Origin: Protula sp. h YS-2021
Taxonomy: Eukaryota; Annelida; Polychaeta; Sabellida; Serpulidae
Reading direction: 5' to 3'
NCBI GenBank assembly: GCA_949752745.1
Contig: OX457034.1
Span: forward strand, 2,266,646-2,330,645
Length of the DNA: 64,000 nucleotides
Shown: positions 1-11,165 of the stretch, piece by piece
Layout: each line of letters opens with the position of its first letter
Numbering within the stretch: position 1 is the stretch's first letter
Notes under the pieces: model-generated
Databases searched by the model: none
Seen by the model: only the letters and a program-made list of their open reading frames with translations
What the model was told of the DNA's origin: nothing
Translations under genes and position numbers: made by a program

Positions 1-57
1 ATATGAATCAGAGAGTGTGATTTCAGGGGCGGGAATGGTTGTGGGTTTTCTATACCC

Positions 58-2266
58 CTTCCCCTGCCCCCTCTCCCCTACCCCACCTCGTACCTCCAGT
101 AATTGCCCTTCCTACCCCCTTACCCTATCTGCCCTCTCCTTGCCTTCCGGTCCCCCTACCCCATCCCCCTCCGCTGATTCCTCCCTACCTCTTACTTACC
201 CCTTCTTTTTCCCCGCCCCTCCTCCCTACCCCTTCCATACCCCCGCCCTCCTCCTACCCCTTCCTTATCACCGCCCCTCCTCCCACCCTTCCTTATCCCC
301 GTCCCTCCTAACTACCCCTTCCTTTCCCCCGCTCCTCCGACCCCCTTTATACCCCCGCCCCTCCTCCTACCCCTTCCTTATCCAGGTCCCTCCTCCCTAC
401 CCCTTCCGTACCCCCGCTCCGCCTCCCTACCCCTTCCTTACCCCCGCCCCTTCTCCTATCCCTCCCTTACCCCCGCCCCTCCTCCTACCCCTTCCTTACC
501 CCCACCCCTCCTCCTACCCCTTCCTTATCCAGGTCCCTCCTCCCTACCCCTTCCGTACCCCCGCTCCGCCTCCCTACCCCTTCCTTACCCCCGCCCCTTC
601 TTCCTACCCCTTCCTTACCCCCGCCAGTCCTCCTTCCCCTTCCTTATCCCCGTCCCTCCTCCTACCTCTTCCTTAACCCCGCCCCTCCTCCCTACCCCTT
701 CCTTATCCCCGTCCCTCCTCCCTACCCCTTCCTTATCCCCGTCCCTCCTCCCTACCCCTTCCTTATCCCCGCCCCTCCTCCCACCCCTTCCTTATCCCCG
801 CCCCTCCTCCTACCCCTTCCTTATCCCCGCCCCTCCCCCCTACCCTTTCCTTACCCCCGCCCCTCCTCCTACTCCTTCCTTATCCCGCCCCTCCTCCCAC
901 CCCTTCCTTATCCCCATCCCTCCTCCCTACCCCTTCCTTATCCCCGCCCCTCCTCCCACCCCTTCCTTATCCCCGCCCCTCCTCCTACCCCTTCCTTATC
1001 CCCGCCTCTCCCCCTACCCCTTCCTTACCCCCGCCCCTCCTCCTACTCCTTCCTTATCCCCGCCCCTCCTCCTACCCCTTCCTTACCCCCGCCCCTCCTC
1101 CCTACCCCTTCCTTACCCCCGCACCTCCTCCTACCCCTTCCCTATCCCCGTCCCTCCTCCTTACCCCTTCCTTATCCCCGCCCCTCTTCCCTACCCCTTC
1201 CTTCCAATCCTCCTACCTCTTCCTTAACCCCGCCCCTTCCTACCCCTTCACTATCCCCGCCCACCTCCCTACCCCTTCCTTACCCCTGCCAGTCCTCCTA
1301 CCCCTTGCTTATCCCCATCCCTCCTCCTACCTCTTGCTTAACCTCGCCCCTTCCTATCCCTTCATTACCCCCGCCCACCTCCCTACCCCTTCCTTACTCC
1401 CGTCCCTACTCCTACCCCTTCCTTATCCCCGCCCCTCCTCCCTACCCCTTCCTTACCCCCGCCCCTCCTGCCTACCCCTTCCTTACCCCCGCCCCTCCTC
1501 CTACCACTTCCTTACTCCCGTCCCTCCTCCCTACCCCTTCCTTACCCCCGCCAGTCCTCCTACCCGTTTCTTACCCCCGCCCCTCCTCCTACCTCTTCCT
1601 TAACCCAGCCCCTCCTCCCTACCCCTTCCTTAGCCCCGCCCGTCCTCCCTACCCCTTCCTTACCCCCCGCCTGTCCTCCCTACCCCTTCCTTACCCCCGC
1701 CTTTCCTCCCTACCCCTTCCTTTCCCCCGCCCCTCCTCCTACCCCTTCCTTACCCCCGCCCCTCCTCCCTACCCCTTCCTTACCCCCGCCCCTCCTGCCT
1801 ACCCCTTCCTTACCCCCGCCCCTCCTCCTACCCCTTCCTTACCCACCGCCCGTCCTCCCTACCCCTTCCTTACCCCCGCCCGTCCTCCCTACCCCTTCCT
1901 TACCCCCGCCCCTCCTCCTACCCCTTCCTTATCCCCGCCCCTCCTCCTACCCCTTCCTTACCCCCGCCCCTCCTCCTACCTCTTCCTTAACCCCGCCCGT
2001 CCTCCCTACCCCTTCCTTAGCTCCGCCCGTCCTCCCTACCCCTTCCTTACCCCCCGCCCGTCCTCCCTACCCCTTCCTTACCCCCGCTCCTCCTCCCTAC
2101 CCCTTCCTTTCCCCCGCCCCTCCTCCTACCCCTTCCTTACCCCCGCCCCTCCTCCCTACCCCTTCCTTATCCCCGCCCGTCCTCCCTACCCCTTCCTTAC
2201 CCCCGCCCCTCCTCTCTACCCCTTCCTTTCCCCCGCCCCTCCTCCTACCCCATCCCGCCTCTCTAT
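58..2266. repeat. Pyrimidine-rich minisatellite, 29-30 bp unit
   Basis: About 2.2 kb of a degenerate tandem repeat made almost only of C and T on the + strand. Each unit reads roughly CCTACCCCTTCCTTAC followed by CCCCGCCCCTCCT; neighbouring copies are offset by 29 or 30 bp (for example at 1451 and 1481). The unit lacks stop codons in several frames, which creates proline/serine/leucine-rich reading frames of up to 322 residues. These look like repeat by-products, not genes. The opposite strand has frequent short G-runs, so G-quadruplex or i-motif formation is possible but is inference. Confidence 0.93.
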
Positions 2267-2274
2267 TAATTAAT

Positions 2275-2542
2275 GTTTCTTATATCCGCTTTTCAAGAGG
2301 TGAAAACAACCGAAACAGAAAACAAGATTTTGACTACATTTTGATGAGCGGTGACAGGTTATAGACAGGTTATAGACAGGTTACAGACAGGTTACAGACC
2401 GCCTTTCGCCTATTTCCACTATAGTTGGAAATTTCTAGAAATCGGTTACACTAAGCAAAATTATTAAGATATGAAATACACAAGAGGAAAAATGGTGATG
2501 CTATCGTGCTATCATATGGAATGCCAGCCCCCACCCCCTCTC

Positions 2543-2604
<62 letters not shown>

Positions 2605-2805
2605 AAGCCCCCATCCTCGTACAGGCCCCGCCACATAATAGCATAGCTGCCACCACCCCCACCCCTTCTCCTCCCCTTGTCACCGTCAAGCCCTGTCACA
2701 TCATAGCATAGGATCCTATCCGGGGTTCGCAAAATAGCAGGCGGGAAAGTGTCCGTCCTGTGCAAAAAATGCGGGATTATCTCCGCGCGGGAAACTGTCC
2801 GTCCA
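2275..2805. other. Low-copy spacer with short tandem repeats
   Basis: Mostly non-repetitive DNA between the two C-rich arrays. It holds an 11-bp tandem (GACAGGTTATA, about four copies) at 2352-2400 and a TC dinucleotide run at 2539-2601. A 141-residue minus-strand frame across it owes its Arg-Glu run to the TC tract. I see no convincing gene. Confidence 0.7.
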
Positions 2806-4006
2806 CCAAAAGCTCCCCCCACCTCACCCCTCTCCTCACCCGTCCCCGTACCTCCCTGCCATATCAACCTCCCCACCCCCCCCCCGAATCCTCCTCCAAC
2901 TCCTCCCCTCTACCCCACCCCCTAATCCTCGTATACGCATAACTCCCCCACCCCCACCCTCTCCTCTCCGAGTCCCGTGCGACCCTGCCATATCAACCTG
3001 CCCCTTGAATCCTCCTACAACCCCCTTCTCCCCACCCCCAAATCCTCGTCCACCCATAGCTCCCCCACCCCAATCCTCTCCTCTCCCATCTTCGTCTCCC
3101 CGCCCTCCCCCTCCCTCCCCCTGAATCCTCCTCCAACCTCTCCCCCACCCCTTACTCCTCACACAGCCCTGCCACATCAACCTCCGCCCCCCTTCCCTCC
3201 CCCGAATCTTCCTCCAACCCCTCCCCTCCCCCCCACACCCCCGAATCCTCACACAGCTCTGCCACATCAACCCCCGCCCTCCCCCTCCCTCCCCCTCAAT
3301 CCTCCTCCAACCCCTCCCCTCTCCCCCAACCCCTAATCCTCACACAGCCCTGCCACATCAACCCCCGCCCTCCCCCTCCCTCCCCCCCCTCCCCGTCCCT
3401 CCCCCTCCCTCCCCGTCCCTCCCCCTCCCTCCCCCTGAATGCTCCTCCAACCCCTCCCCTCTCCCCCAACCCTTAATCCTCACACAGCCCTGCCACATTA
3501 ACCCCCGCCCTCCCCACACCCCCTAATCCTCACACAGCCCTGCCATATCAACCCCGCCCTCCCCCTCCCTCCCCCCGAATCCTCCTCCAACCCCTCCCCT
3601 CCCCCACCCCCTAATCCTCACACAACCCTGCCACATCAACCCCCGCCCTCCCCACACCCCCTAATCCTCACACAGCCCTGCCATATCAACCCCGCCCCCC
3701 CCTCCCTCCCCCCGAATCCTCCTCCAACCCCTCCCTTCTCCCCACACCCCCTAATCCTCACACAGCCCTGCCACATCAACCCCGCCCTCCCCACACCCCC
3801 TAATCCTCACACAGCCCTGCCATATCAACCCCGCCCTCCCCCTCCCTCCCCCCGAATCCTCCTCCAACCCCTCCCCTCCCCCACCCCCTAATCCTCACAC
3901 AACCCTGCCACATCAACCCCCGCCCTCCCCCTCCCTCCCCTCAATCCTCTTCCAACCCCTCCCCTCTCCCCACACCCTGTAATCTTCACACAACCCTGCC
4001 ACAACT
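2806..4006. repeat. C-rich long-unit minisatellite
   Basis: Imperfect tandem repeat distinct from the first array. The recurring anchor is TCCTCACACAGCCCTGCCAC followed by ATCAACC, spaced by variable CCTCCCCCTCCCT-type filler, so unit length varies from about 60 to 125 bp. Length changes come mainly from gain or loss of the filler. Frames on both strands are low-complexity shadows. Confidence 0.88.
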
Positions 4007-4075
4007 CTGCGGTGCGTGTGACGCGTAAACACGCACAGCCAGGGTGCGTGTGACGCGTAAACACAGCCAGGGTTC
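4007..4075. repeat. Two-copy short duplication
   Basis: GGTGCGTGTGACGCGTAAAC occurs twice, each time followed by AC and an AGCCAGGG stretch, about 35 bp apart. It marks the right edge of the C-rich block. Confidence 0.7.
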
Positions 4076-5218
4076 TCCGGACCAGCCCATCCCCTCGCGT
4101 GGTTTTCTCATTTTGTAATTTTCTACTAAACCCTTGCCCCGCTTTCGGACTTCAAATATATGCGAAGAGAGTTATTCCGACGTCATCATGTGTCCAGGGC
4201 CAATTTATCCACTGTACTTGTCTATCCAGGAGCCGTGATTGCCAGAACAGCCAAGCAATTTCCAGGACGTCTAAGGAAAACGTGCCTTGCTGCTCAGTCC
4301 TCTTGTGGCTTCATTGAGTCATATAAAAGTCCCATTGAGAGTGGAGAAAAATACATCTTTTTCTACGATTGTTTGCCCGTCACAATAGAGCACTCAGCTA
4401 CACAAAGCAACAATATTACTCCATTTCAAAACTTCAAGTTTCCTTTCGTGAAGCGAACAAAAGGAAGAACCAGGCAGTTTCCTTTTGAAAATTAGAACCA
4501 AACAAAAAAGTCTTTTTTTTTAACTCAGAGACAAAACGGCGACCCTGAGATGGAGCAAAGGGTTTTTGAAAACGAGACATGATCCAGTGAAAGACATTTG
4601 CTAAAAGGAATTCAGTGGGATTTTAAACAAAATCTAGTAATAATTCAAAAAAACTTTTCATATGACTAATTTCCTCACGCCGGCACTTCATGGAAACAAA
4701 AGCTCATCACTATCAATAATTATATAATGATATCATTTATTCGTTGCTATGGCAACATGCTAAGTATTTCTGGTATAATTTCAGCCAAGAGGTCAGACTT
4801 CTGTTGACGAGTGAATCTTTCCGTGCGGATACCTGGTGCATTAGGGAATCACCCTGTACATGAGACAGCATATGCATTTGGGACACCCCGTTCATTGGGG
4901 ACATCTGTCAAATAGGGGCAATTTAGGGTCGATCCAATCAAACATTCAATAGATTCTTAAGATATTGTCCCTGTTTGTTAAGAACATCTGGTACTCGGGT
5001 ACCAAGAAAACACATATTTTGTTTCCATGAACTGTTCATAAAATGACTACAGCAAATTATAGCTGTTGCAAATTTCCATTGCTAACCCCTTTCCCCCTCA
5101 ATCCCCGGCGCGTCAAGTGTTTCACATTTGAATAGAACTGTTATGAGAATTGCAATTACAATTGTTAATGTGCAATTATATTAGAAGAATGTTAATAATG
5201 TGATTTCCACCCATGCTT
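4076..5218. other. Low-copy spacer, no supported gene
   Basis: Mixed-composition DNA without tandem structure. A 111-codon + strand frame (4160-4495) is basic in its first third but shows no recognisable domain, no clear splice context and no codon pattern I can argue for. I leave it uncalled. Confidence 0.55.
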
Positions 5219-5332
5219 ACGGGCGATCAGTTCACCACCGGACAGTTCGCCACCAGATAATTCACCATCGGACAATGTGCCACCGGCCACCGCCACCGGA
5301 CACCGCCACCGGACACCGCCACCGGTTCAGAT
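5219..5332. repeat. Degenerate CACCGGACA short repeat
   Basis: Run of CACCGGACA / CGCCACCGG words, partly in tandem (GGACACCGCCACC repeated at the right end). It lies just left of a triplet microsatellite. Confidence 0.65.
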
Positions 5333-5391
5333 TCGCCAAAAAACTGAGTTTGATTGCACAACCCTGTAATATCAATGTATCACAAATCATT

Positions 5392-5392
5392 A

Positions 5393-5478
<86 letters not shown>

Positions 5479-5479
5479 C
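5392..5479. repeat. (TCA)n / (ATC)n microsatellite
   Basis: About 29 uninterrupted TCA triplets. It gives poly-Ser, poly-His and (on the other strand) poly-Asp frames, none of which should be read as protein. Confidence 0.97.
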
Positions 5480-5556
5480 ATTTCTTCACAAAATTCACCA
5501 CTTAACTTAATTGATATTGTTTTATTAGCAGCTTCATTGTGCAAACAAATCTGTCA

Positions 5557-6296
5557 CAGCCGAACCTCTGAAATTGGACCACCCTTGGGACCGGAAAAAT
5601 GTGTCTTTTTTCATAGGTGGTCTCATTTGGGAGGTTTGGTCATTCTGGGGTAAAATGTTGTGGGTTGACCATAGATTTAGTGTAGATGTCGAGTTGTCCC
5701 CGCCCGCCCCTAGTGCAGTATCCGGTGGCAAAAGGAGTATAGCGCGCAAGAGTTACTCAGCGGTAGCCAATGCAGTGACAGATTAGGCACTAAGTGATAG
5801 CAGTGGAATATCCAATAAGAAATTCTTTGTACATTTTCAACGTGGTTGAACTCAAGAAAAGTTTTAAACATCTTCTTTCAAAGAAGTAGATGGGGCGGTA
5901 AAAGTGGCATAAGGATTACAGCACGCAAGAAGTACTCAGACGGAAGGCAATGAGTTTGTATCGTGTTAAATGCTATTGTTTAGACAATAGATACCAAAAT
6001 AAAGCCCCTTTCTGGTTACACAGTTGTTACCATAATCCCCAGCAACAATATCCAAGACGGCAGCATGCCAGGTGTTGTGAGGAATGTGATGCACACATAG
6101 AATGAATTCCCCTCAGTGGTCCGATCTCAGGCATTTGAGTGCCCGGGACCGAAAAAAGTGGTCCGTTCCGAGGTGGTCCCAATTGGGAGTTTCCTTAACC
6201 GTTGAAGTCTATGGAGCGCATTCGGGACCGAAAAAAATGTGCCCCATTTCAGAGGTGGTCCCAATAGGGAGGTGGTCCGATGTCGAGGTTCCGCTG
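5557..6296. mobile_element. Pogo/Tigger-like TIR MITE, about 740 bp
   Basis: The left end reads CAGCCGAACCTCTGAAATTG. The right end, read on the minus strand, is CAGCGGAACCTCGACATCGG; both continue into GGACCACC. Ends of the CAGTGGAACCTC type followed by a GGAC stretch are known from Tc1/pogo-Tigger elements, which duplicate TA. A TA follows the right end (6297-6298), but the left flank reads CA, so the target duplication is not intact. No transposase frame is present, so it is non-autonomous. Inside, a segment near 5714-5781 is partly repeated near 5890-5955, and GGGACCGAAAAA-type words recur. The family assignment rests only on the ends. Confidence 0.6.
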
Positions 6297-6299
6297 TAT

Positions 6300-7071
6300 A
6301 TATAACTGAGAATTACCACCCACAATCATGCCCAGTCTTCCACCCCACCCCTTACTCCTACCCCAACACCCACTGCCCCGTTCGCCCGTCCGCACCACTC
6401 TCCCCCGCCCACCACTGCCCCGGTACAGTGAAGGAACGCAATCTTTTAACGTACATGTGTTGTTTTCTAACACTGCATCCCATTTGGATTAGGAGCCTGT
6501 ATTCAAAACTTAAATATATTAGACAACTGGCGAAAAAAGGTGAATATTGATCTTGTTGGATCATAACTGCTCCAGAAAAAGGAACGGGTAAGAAAAGGTG
6601 ATAATTACGAGGAGAACGACGGCAGTGCTAAACTCGTGTGACGTATGAGCGACGTATTGTAACTTCATGCGCAGGTGCAAATCACAGTATTCACAAACAA
6701 AGGCTTTATATCACAAATCTTTTGTTTCCTTGAGTAGCGCTTTTTATATCTGATGTCAGATATTGTTGTAGGAGCTTTTGTTCTGATTTGTATACACGCT
6801 AATGGGCGCACGAATTCTCGTTTGTTCCATTGTCCCCCCAGAACAATGCTTGCAAGCTTTTAATTACAAAGGCTGAAAGGAGACCCATTGTGACGTGACA
6901 ATGGTTAAATCTATAACTGTGGATCTTAACAACAATGGGCCAACAATGCCCTTATGTGTAATGATTGTTCACGATTGTTCGCGATTCTATGAGCATATCA
7001 CTATTCACTGATTGTGTGTGACAATAAGTGGTTGGGATTTCTATAGATTTTTCTCCCACAGTCTCGATTTC
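6300..7071. other. Low-copy spacer rich in ACAAT/ATTGT motifs
   Basis: No gene is seen. Between about 6735 and 7025 there are many ACAAT or ATTGT words, the SOX-type core, including facing pairs such as CCATTGTGACGTGACAATGG at 6887-6906. The stretch is not tandemly repeated and has balanced composition, so a regulatory role is possible but unproven. Confidence 0.45.
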
Positions 7072-7270
7072 TGAAAACTAGAGCAGCTCAACAGCACGCA
7101 GTTAACATTCTAAAAACTAGAGCAGCTCATCTGCACGCAGTTAACATTTCGAAAATTAGAACAGCTCATCTGCACGCAGTTAACATTTCGAAAACTAGGA
7201 CAGCTCAACAGCACGCAGTTAACATTCCGAAAACTAGAACAGCTCAACTGCACGCAGTTAACATTCTGAC
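7072..7270. repeat. 39-bp tandem repeat, about 5 copies
   Basis: Units contain GCACGCAGTTAACATTC and then a CTAGAACAGCTCA stretch. A minus-strand frame of repeated NCVQLSCSSFR words arises because 39 is a multiple of 3. Confidence 0.9.
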
Positions 7271-7317
7271 GTCGATGAGAGGCTGCGACGTCGACCCGGC
7301 CAAACTGCAGCATTGAA

Positions 7318-7366
7318 TCTGGTTATACTTTGGTTGTACTTTGGTTGTGCTTTGGTTGTATTTTGC
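7318..7366. repeat. 11-bp tandem ACTTTGGTTGT, about 4 copies
   Basis: Short direct array of ACTTTGGTTGT variants immediately after the 39-bp repeat. Confidence 0.8.
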
Positions 7367-7529
7367 CACGACCATAGATCAACGTCTAATCAACGTTTTT
7401 GACACAACGTTGAATAGATGCTGGATGAGTAACGTTGTTTAGACGTTGCTTTTAGTCGCACTTTTAGTCGCACTTTCTCCGATTTCTATTCACGGACTTG
7501 AGTGATTGCTAGTGTGCGCACATGGGAAG

Positions 7530-7778
7530 CGGTGGTGGAATATGAGGAGCAGTGGTGTCTGTATGACGAGCAGTGGCATACATATGACGAGCAGTGGTAG
7601 CATATGACGAGCAGTGGTACCTGTATGACGAGCAGTGGTATTTAAATGACGAGCAGTGGTATCTATATAACGAGCAGAGATATCCGTATGAGGAGCATTG
7701 CTATCTGTGTGACGAGCAGTGCCAACATATGACGAGCAGTGGTGGCATATGACGAGCAGTGGTATTTGTATGACGCGT
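7530..7778. repeat. 21-bp tandem repeat
   Basis: Imperfect units of TATGACGAGCAGTGGTATCTG, about eleven copies, with substitutions mostly in the second half. Confidence 0.88.
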
Positions 7779-7913
7779 AGAATGTGGCTTTATCAGGTTG
7801 CGTCCTCATTTTGGCCTGTTTTCAAGGAGACCTGTCATGCCTTCCACTTCCGATGACTGCTGAGGATTTCACATATTCACAGATTTCTGTTAGGCTATGG
7901 CCTGAATATCTAC

Positions 7914-8010
7914 ACAACGCAGATTTTCTGACGTCTAAACAATGCTGATTTCCTGACGTTTGAATAACGTCGATTTTCTGACGTATAAACAACGTCGATT
8001 TTCAGACATT
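7914..8010. repeat. About 25-bp tandem repeat, 4 copies
   Basis: Units of AACGTCGATTTTCTGACGTA plus TAAAC. Related AACGTCTA / AACGTTG words also occur at 7380-7450 and 8080-8110, so the array may sit inside an older AACGT-rich repeat. Confidence 0.75.
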
Positions 8011-8217
8011 GCACTAAAGACATTACACGTCAGAGAAGGTGATGTTTGGTCATGATGGGAAAGAAAATTCTTAACAATTGTACGTCTATTTAACGCTGCA
8101 TCAAAGATGTTAATTAGGCGGTGGAGAAATTAGGTGTTGGTCGCGACCAAAAGCAACTCAGCTGGTGGTCAATTGTCTTGAAAAGGCTGATGGCGAATAA
8201 CTGAATTAGCCGAGGGC

Positions 8218-8513
8218 GAATTGACCGAATGGACCGGGTGACCGAATGGACCGGGTGGCCGAATGGACCGGGTGACCGAATGGACCGGGTGACCGAATGG
8301 ACCGGGTGACCGAATGGACCAGGTGACCGAATGTACCGATTGACCGAATGGACCAATAGAGCGAATGGATCGGTTTACGAAATGGACCACGGGACCAAAT
8401 GGACCGAGTGACCGAATGAGCCGAGAGAGCGAATGGACTGGTTGACCGAATGGACTGGTGGACCGAACGGACCAGGTGACCGAATGGACCCATTCTCCGA
8501 ATGGACCAGTCAG
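8218..8513. repeat. 17-bp tandem repeat ACCGAATGGACCGGGTG
   Basis: About 17 copies. The left copies are nearly perfect; the right ones have diverged (CACGGGACCAAATGG and similar). Minus-strand frames reading HSVTRSIRSPGPFG are by-products. Confidence 0.95.
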
Positions 8514-9085
8514 GAAACTGACCTTCATCTTGGATAGTCTTTTCAAAGACTGCTTTCGCTTCTTTCCTTTGAATAAATTTTTTTTCAAGCAATCACATCA
8601 TATGTAATTAACTGTACAGGTTATTGTGGAAATAAATAAAGTGAAATTAATGCGCCATGGCTTCAGTAGAAACCTTTTCAAACGCTTTTTTTGCTAATTT
8701 TCTTTTGTCTTTTTGTGGGGTAAAAACCATGTCATTTTAGATGGCATTTCGTGTATTAATTCTCTCATTAATTAATTTTATAAATGCGAAAAATGTGGCC
8801 ACAAATAAAGTAAGCTCCCCTCGACCCGCCACCCAGCCACCCGCCACCCGCCACCCAGCCACCCTCGTCTTTATCAACATGCAATCAGATAGCATCCTCA
8901 CAATGATATCAGATTTCTTATCTTACGGCTTATATTATAAAAGCTATAAACATTTTTCCTCCATTGTTTCTTGTTGTATAGTGTACAGGGTAACCACACG
9001 GTGATAGGGTAATAGGGTAACCTCTTGTTGCGTAGAACAGCGTGTGTTTTCATGTCAAATGTTTTTCTGACAACCATGATTAATG
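8514..9085. other. Spacer, no gene seen
   Basis: AT-rich, low-copy sequence with a short ACCCGCCACCCAGCC repeat at about 8822-8863. An 87-codon + strand frame crosses it without recognisable features. Confidence 0.55.
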
Positions 9086-9240
9086 CTTCCTTTCTGGGAG
9101 GCTGTTTTAAGTACACTGGAACCCCGGGATAAGAAAAAAATCCTGGGAGTGGAGGGGCAGGCGGGGGGGGGGGGGGGGGGATATGACAGCCTTTCTGGGA
9201 GGCTATTTTAAGTACACTGGAACCCCGGGATAAGACCACC
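9086..9240. repeat. Direct duplication containing a TIR-like end
   Basis: A segment containing TTCTGGGAGGCT and CACTGGAACCCCGGGATAAG occurs at about 9090-9133 and again at 9192-9235 in the same orientation. Between them is an 18-base G run (9163-9180). CACTGGAACCCCGGG resembles the end motif of pogo-like elements, so these may be element remnants. No inverted partner is visible. Confidence 0.6.
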
Positions 9241-9436
9241 CCTATGGCTTACACAGTTGATAGATGCCCCGGAATCCGTGGTATAAACCACTACAAACAT
9301 TGATATCCAGAACACGCGAACTGTAATCAGGATCCAGACCTATGTGTAACGCGATTGGTCTAAGCAAAACTAGACACAATTCCGCAAGATAGCGGAATAG
9401 ACCCGCTTGCAGAAACCACTATAGAAAATATTTGTA

Positions 9437-10130
9437 TTAAATTATGACCAAGAAGTTTTGTCGTCGTTTCGGTCTGAAGGATTTAAATGACCTCATAGTC
9501 GCTCTGCCTCTAACCGTTTTCGAGATAATAGTCAACTTACTGTTTTTGATCTTGACCGTGACCAAGAAAGACAAGGTCACCGAGGTACCTCTTATATAAC
9601 GTTGTTTAGGGCCAAAACGTGAAAAATGAGATAACAATCGGAATATTGTTAACGGCACATGAGGTCACGTAACCTTTGACCTTGACCCACAAGGTCAAGA
9701 TTTAGGATGGTAGGTTACCCCCTACTGAGTTCGGTTTATATGTTCAAACTGAGATTTGAGCACTTTTTATGGCCACTTTTCGTGATTAATATTCGTTTTG
9801 AAAAATATTTTGACCTCACTTTGACCTTGATAATTGAATTCAAGGTAAAAAATATTTGCGGTTTTACCGAGACCTGATGATTGTCTTTAAGTGTACCAAT
9901 ACAAAGCGCCGCTGAGGCAAATGCTAGGAGGAGTTTTCCGGAAACCATTTTATGGAAAAAATAATTTTGATCTCAATTTGACTTTGATCTTGACCTTCGA
10001 GGTCAACAAAATTTGCAGTTTCACCGAGGCCTCATCACCTCCTACATGTGTGCCAAATTTCATTTCCCTCTGCCAGAAACTGTAGAAGGACTTTTCTGGA
10101 AACCATTCAAACGGAAAGAAAAGATATAAA
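9437..10130. repeat. TGACCTTGA-rich dispersed repeat
   Basis: Low-complexity sequence with recurrent TTGACCTTGA / AAGGTCA words, for example near 9548, 9573, 9678, 9700, 9820 and 9988. GGAAACCATT occurs twice, at 9940 and 10098. It has the look of an old interspersed repeat. AGGTCA is also the nuclear-receptor half-site, but repetition is the simpler explanation. No coding potential is visible. Confidence 0.6.
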
Positions 10131-10230
10131 ACAAAACAATAAAGGGTAGAAACTTCCAGAAAACTACAAACTTATACCCAATTGTAAACGAAGTGGGAAC
10201 TAAAATCCAAATTCAGTGTTTAGAAAACAA

Positions 10231-10962
10231 AGCCTTCATACAAACAAACCCTCCATGTAAACAAACTTTCCATACAAACAAACCCTCCAAGCTAACAAGT
10301 CCTCCATACAAACAAGCCTTCCATACAAACAAGCCCTCCATACACACAAACCCTCCAAGCAAACAAATTTCAATGCATACAAGTTTTCCATGGGAATAAA
10401 CCTTCCATGCGAACAAATCCTCTATGCAAACAAGACTTCCATGCAAACAAACCCTCCATGCAAGCAAGCGCTCCACACAAACAAACCTTCCATGCAAACA
10501 AGCACTCCATGCAAACATGCCCTCCACACAAACAAACTCTCCATACAAACAAGCCCTCCATGCAAACAAGCCCTCCACACAAGCAAACCCTTCATGCAAA
10601 GAAACCCAAAATGCAAACAAACGCTCCATGCGAACAAACCCTCTATGCAAACAAGCCCTCCACACCAGCAAACCCTCCATACAAACAAACCCTCCACACA
10701 AACAAACCCCCATGCAAACATCCATAAGACAAAATCCCCATGCAAACAAAGCCTCTATACAAACAAACCCTCCATACAATCAAGCCCTCCATGCAAACCA
10801 ACCCTCCGTATAACAAACCTTCCATGCGATCAAGCCCTCCATACAAACCAACCCTCCACATAACAAACCTTCCATGCGATCAAGCCCTCCATACAAACAA
10901 ACCCTCCACATAACAAACCTTCCATGCGATCAAGCCCTCCATACAAACAAACCCTACATGCA
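10231..10962. repeat. 17-bp tandem repeat CCCTCCATACAAACAAG
   Basis: About 43 imperfect copies. Common variants are CCATGCAAAC and CCACACAAAC at the same position. Several frames on both strands stay open (QTNPPCKQ-type and CMEGLFVWR-type) because the unit lacks stops. They are not genes. Confidence 0.95.
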
Positions 10963-10997
10963 AACACTCCCCTTTGATTTCTCTTTAAGGCCCTTTA

Positions 10998-11165
10998 AGA
11001 GGGGGGGGGGGGTAGGGAGGAGGGAGGGGCAGTTGGTGGTGGGGTGGGGGTGGTGGTGGTTGTGGGGGGGGGGTGGGGGTGGTGGTGGTGGTGGTGGTTG
11101 ATGAAGGGCCAGTTGATGATGGTGAGGGGGTTGGGGTTGGTGGTGGTGGTGGGGGGTTTGGGTGG
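10998..11165. repeat. G-rich / (GGT)n tract
   Basis: Poly-G and GGT-repeat DNA on the + strand giving poly-Gly/Val frames. It is strongly G-quadruplex-prone by inspection. Confidence 0.9.

Noticed and set aside
1305..2273. 322-codon Pro/Ser/Leu-rich frame
   Set aside because: Entirely within a pyrimidine minisatellite; open only because the unit lacks stops.
4160..4495. 111-codon + strand frame
   Set aside because: No recognised motif, overlaps another open frame, and no splice or promoter context.
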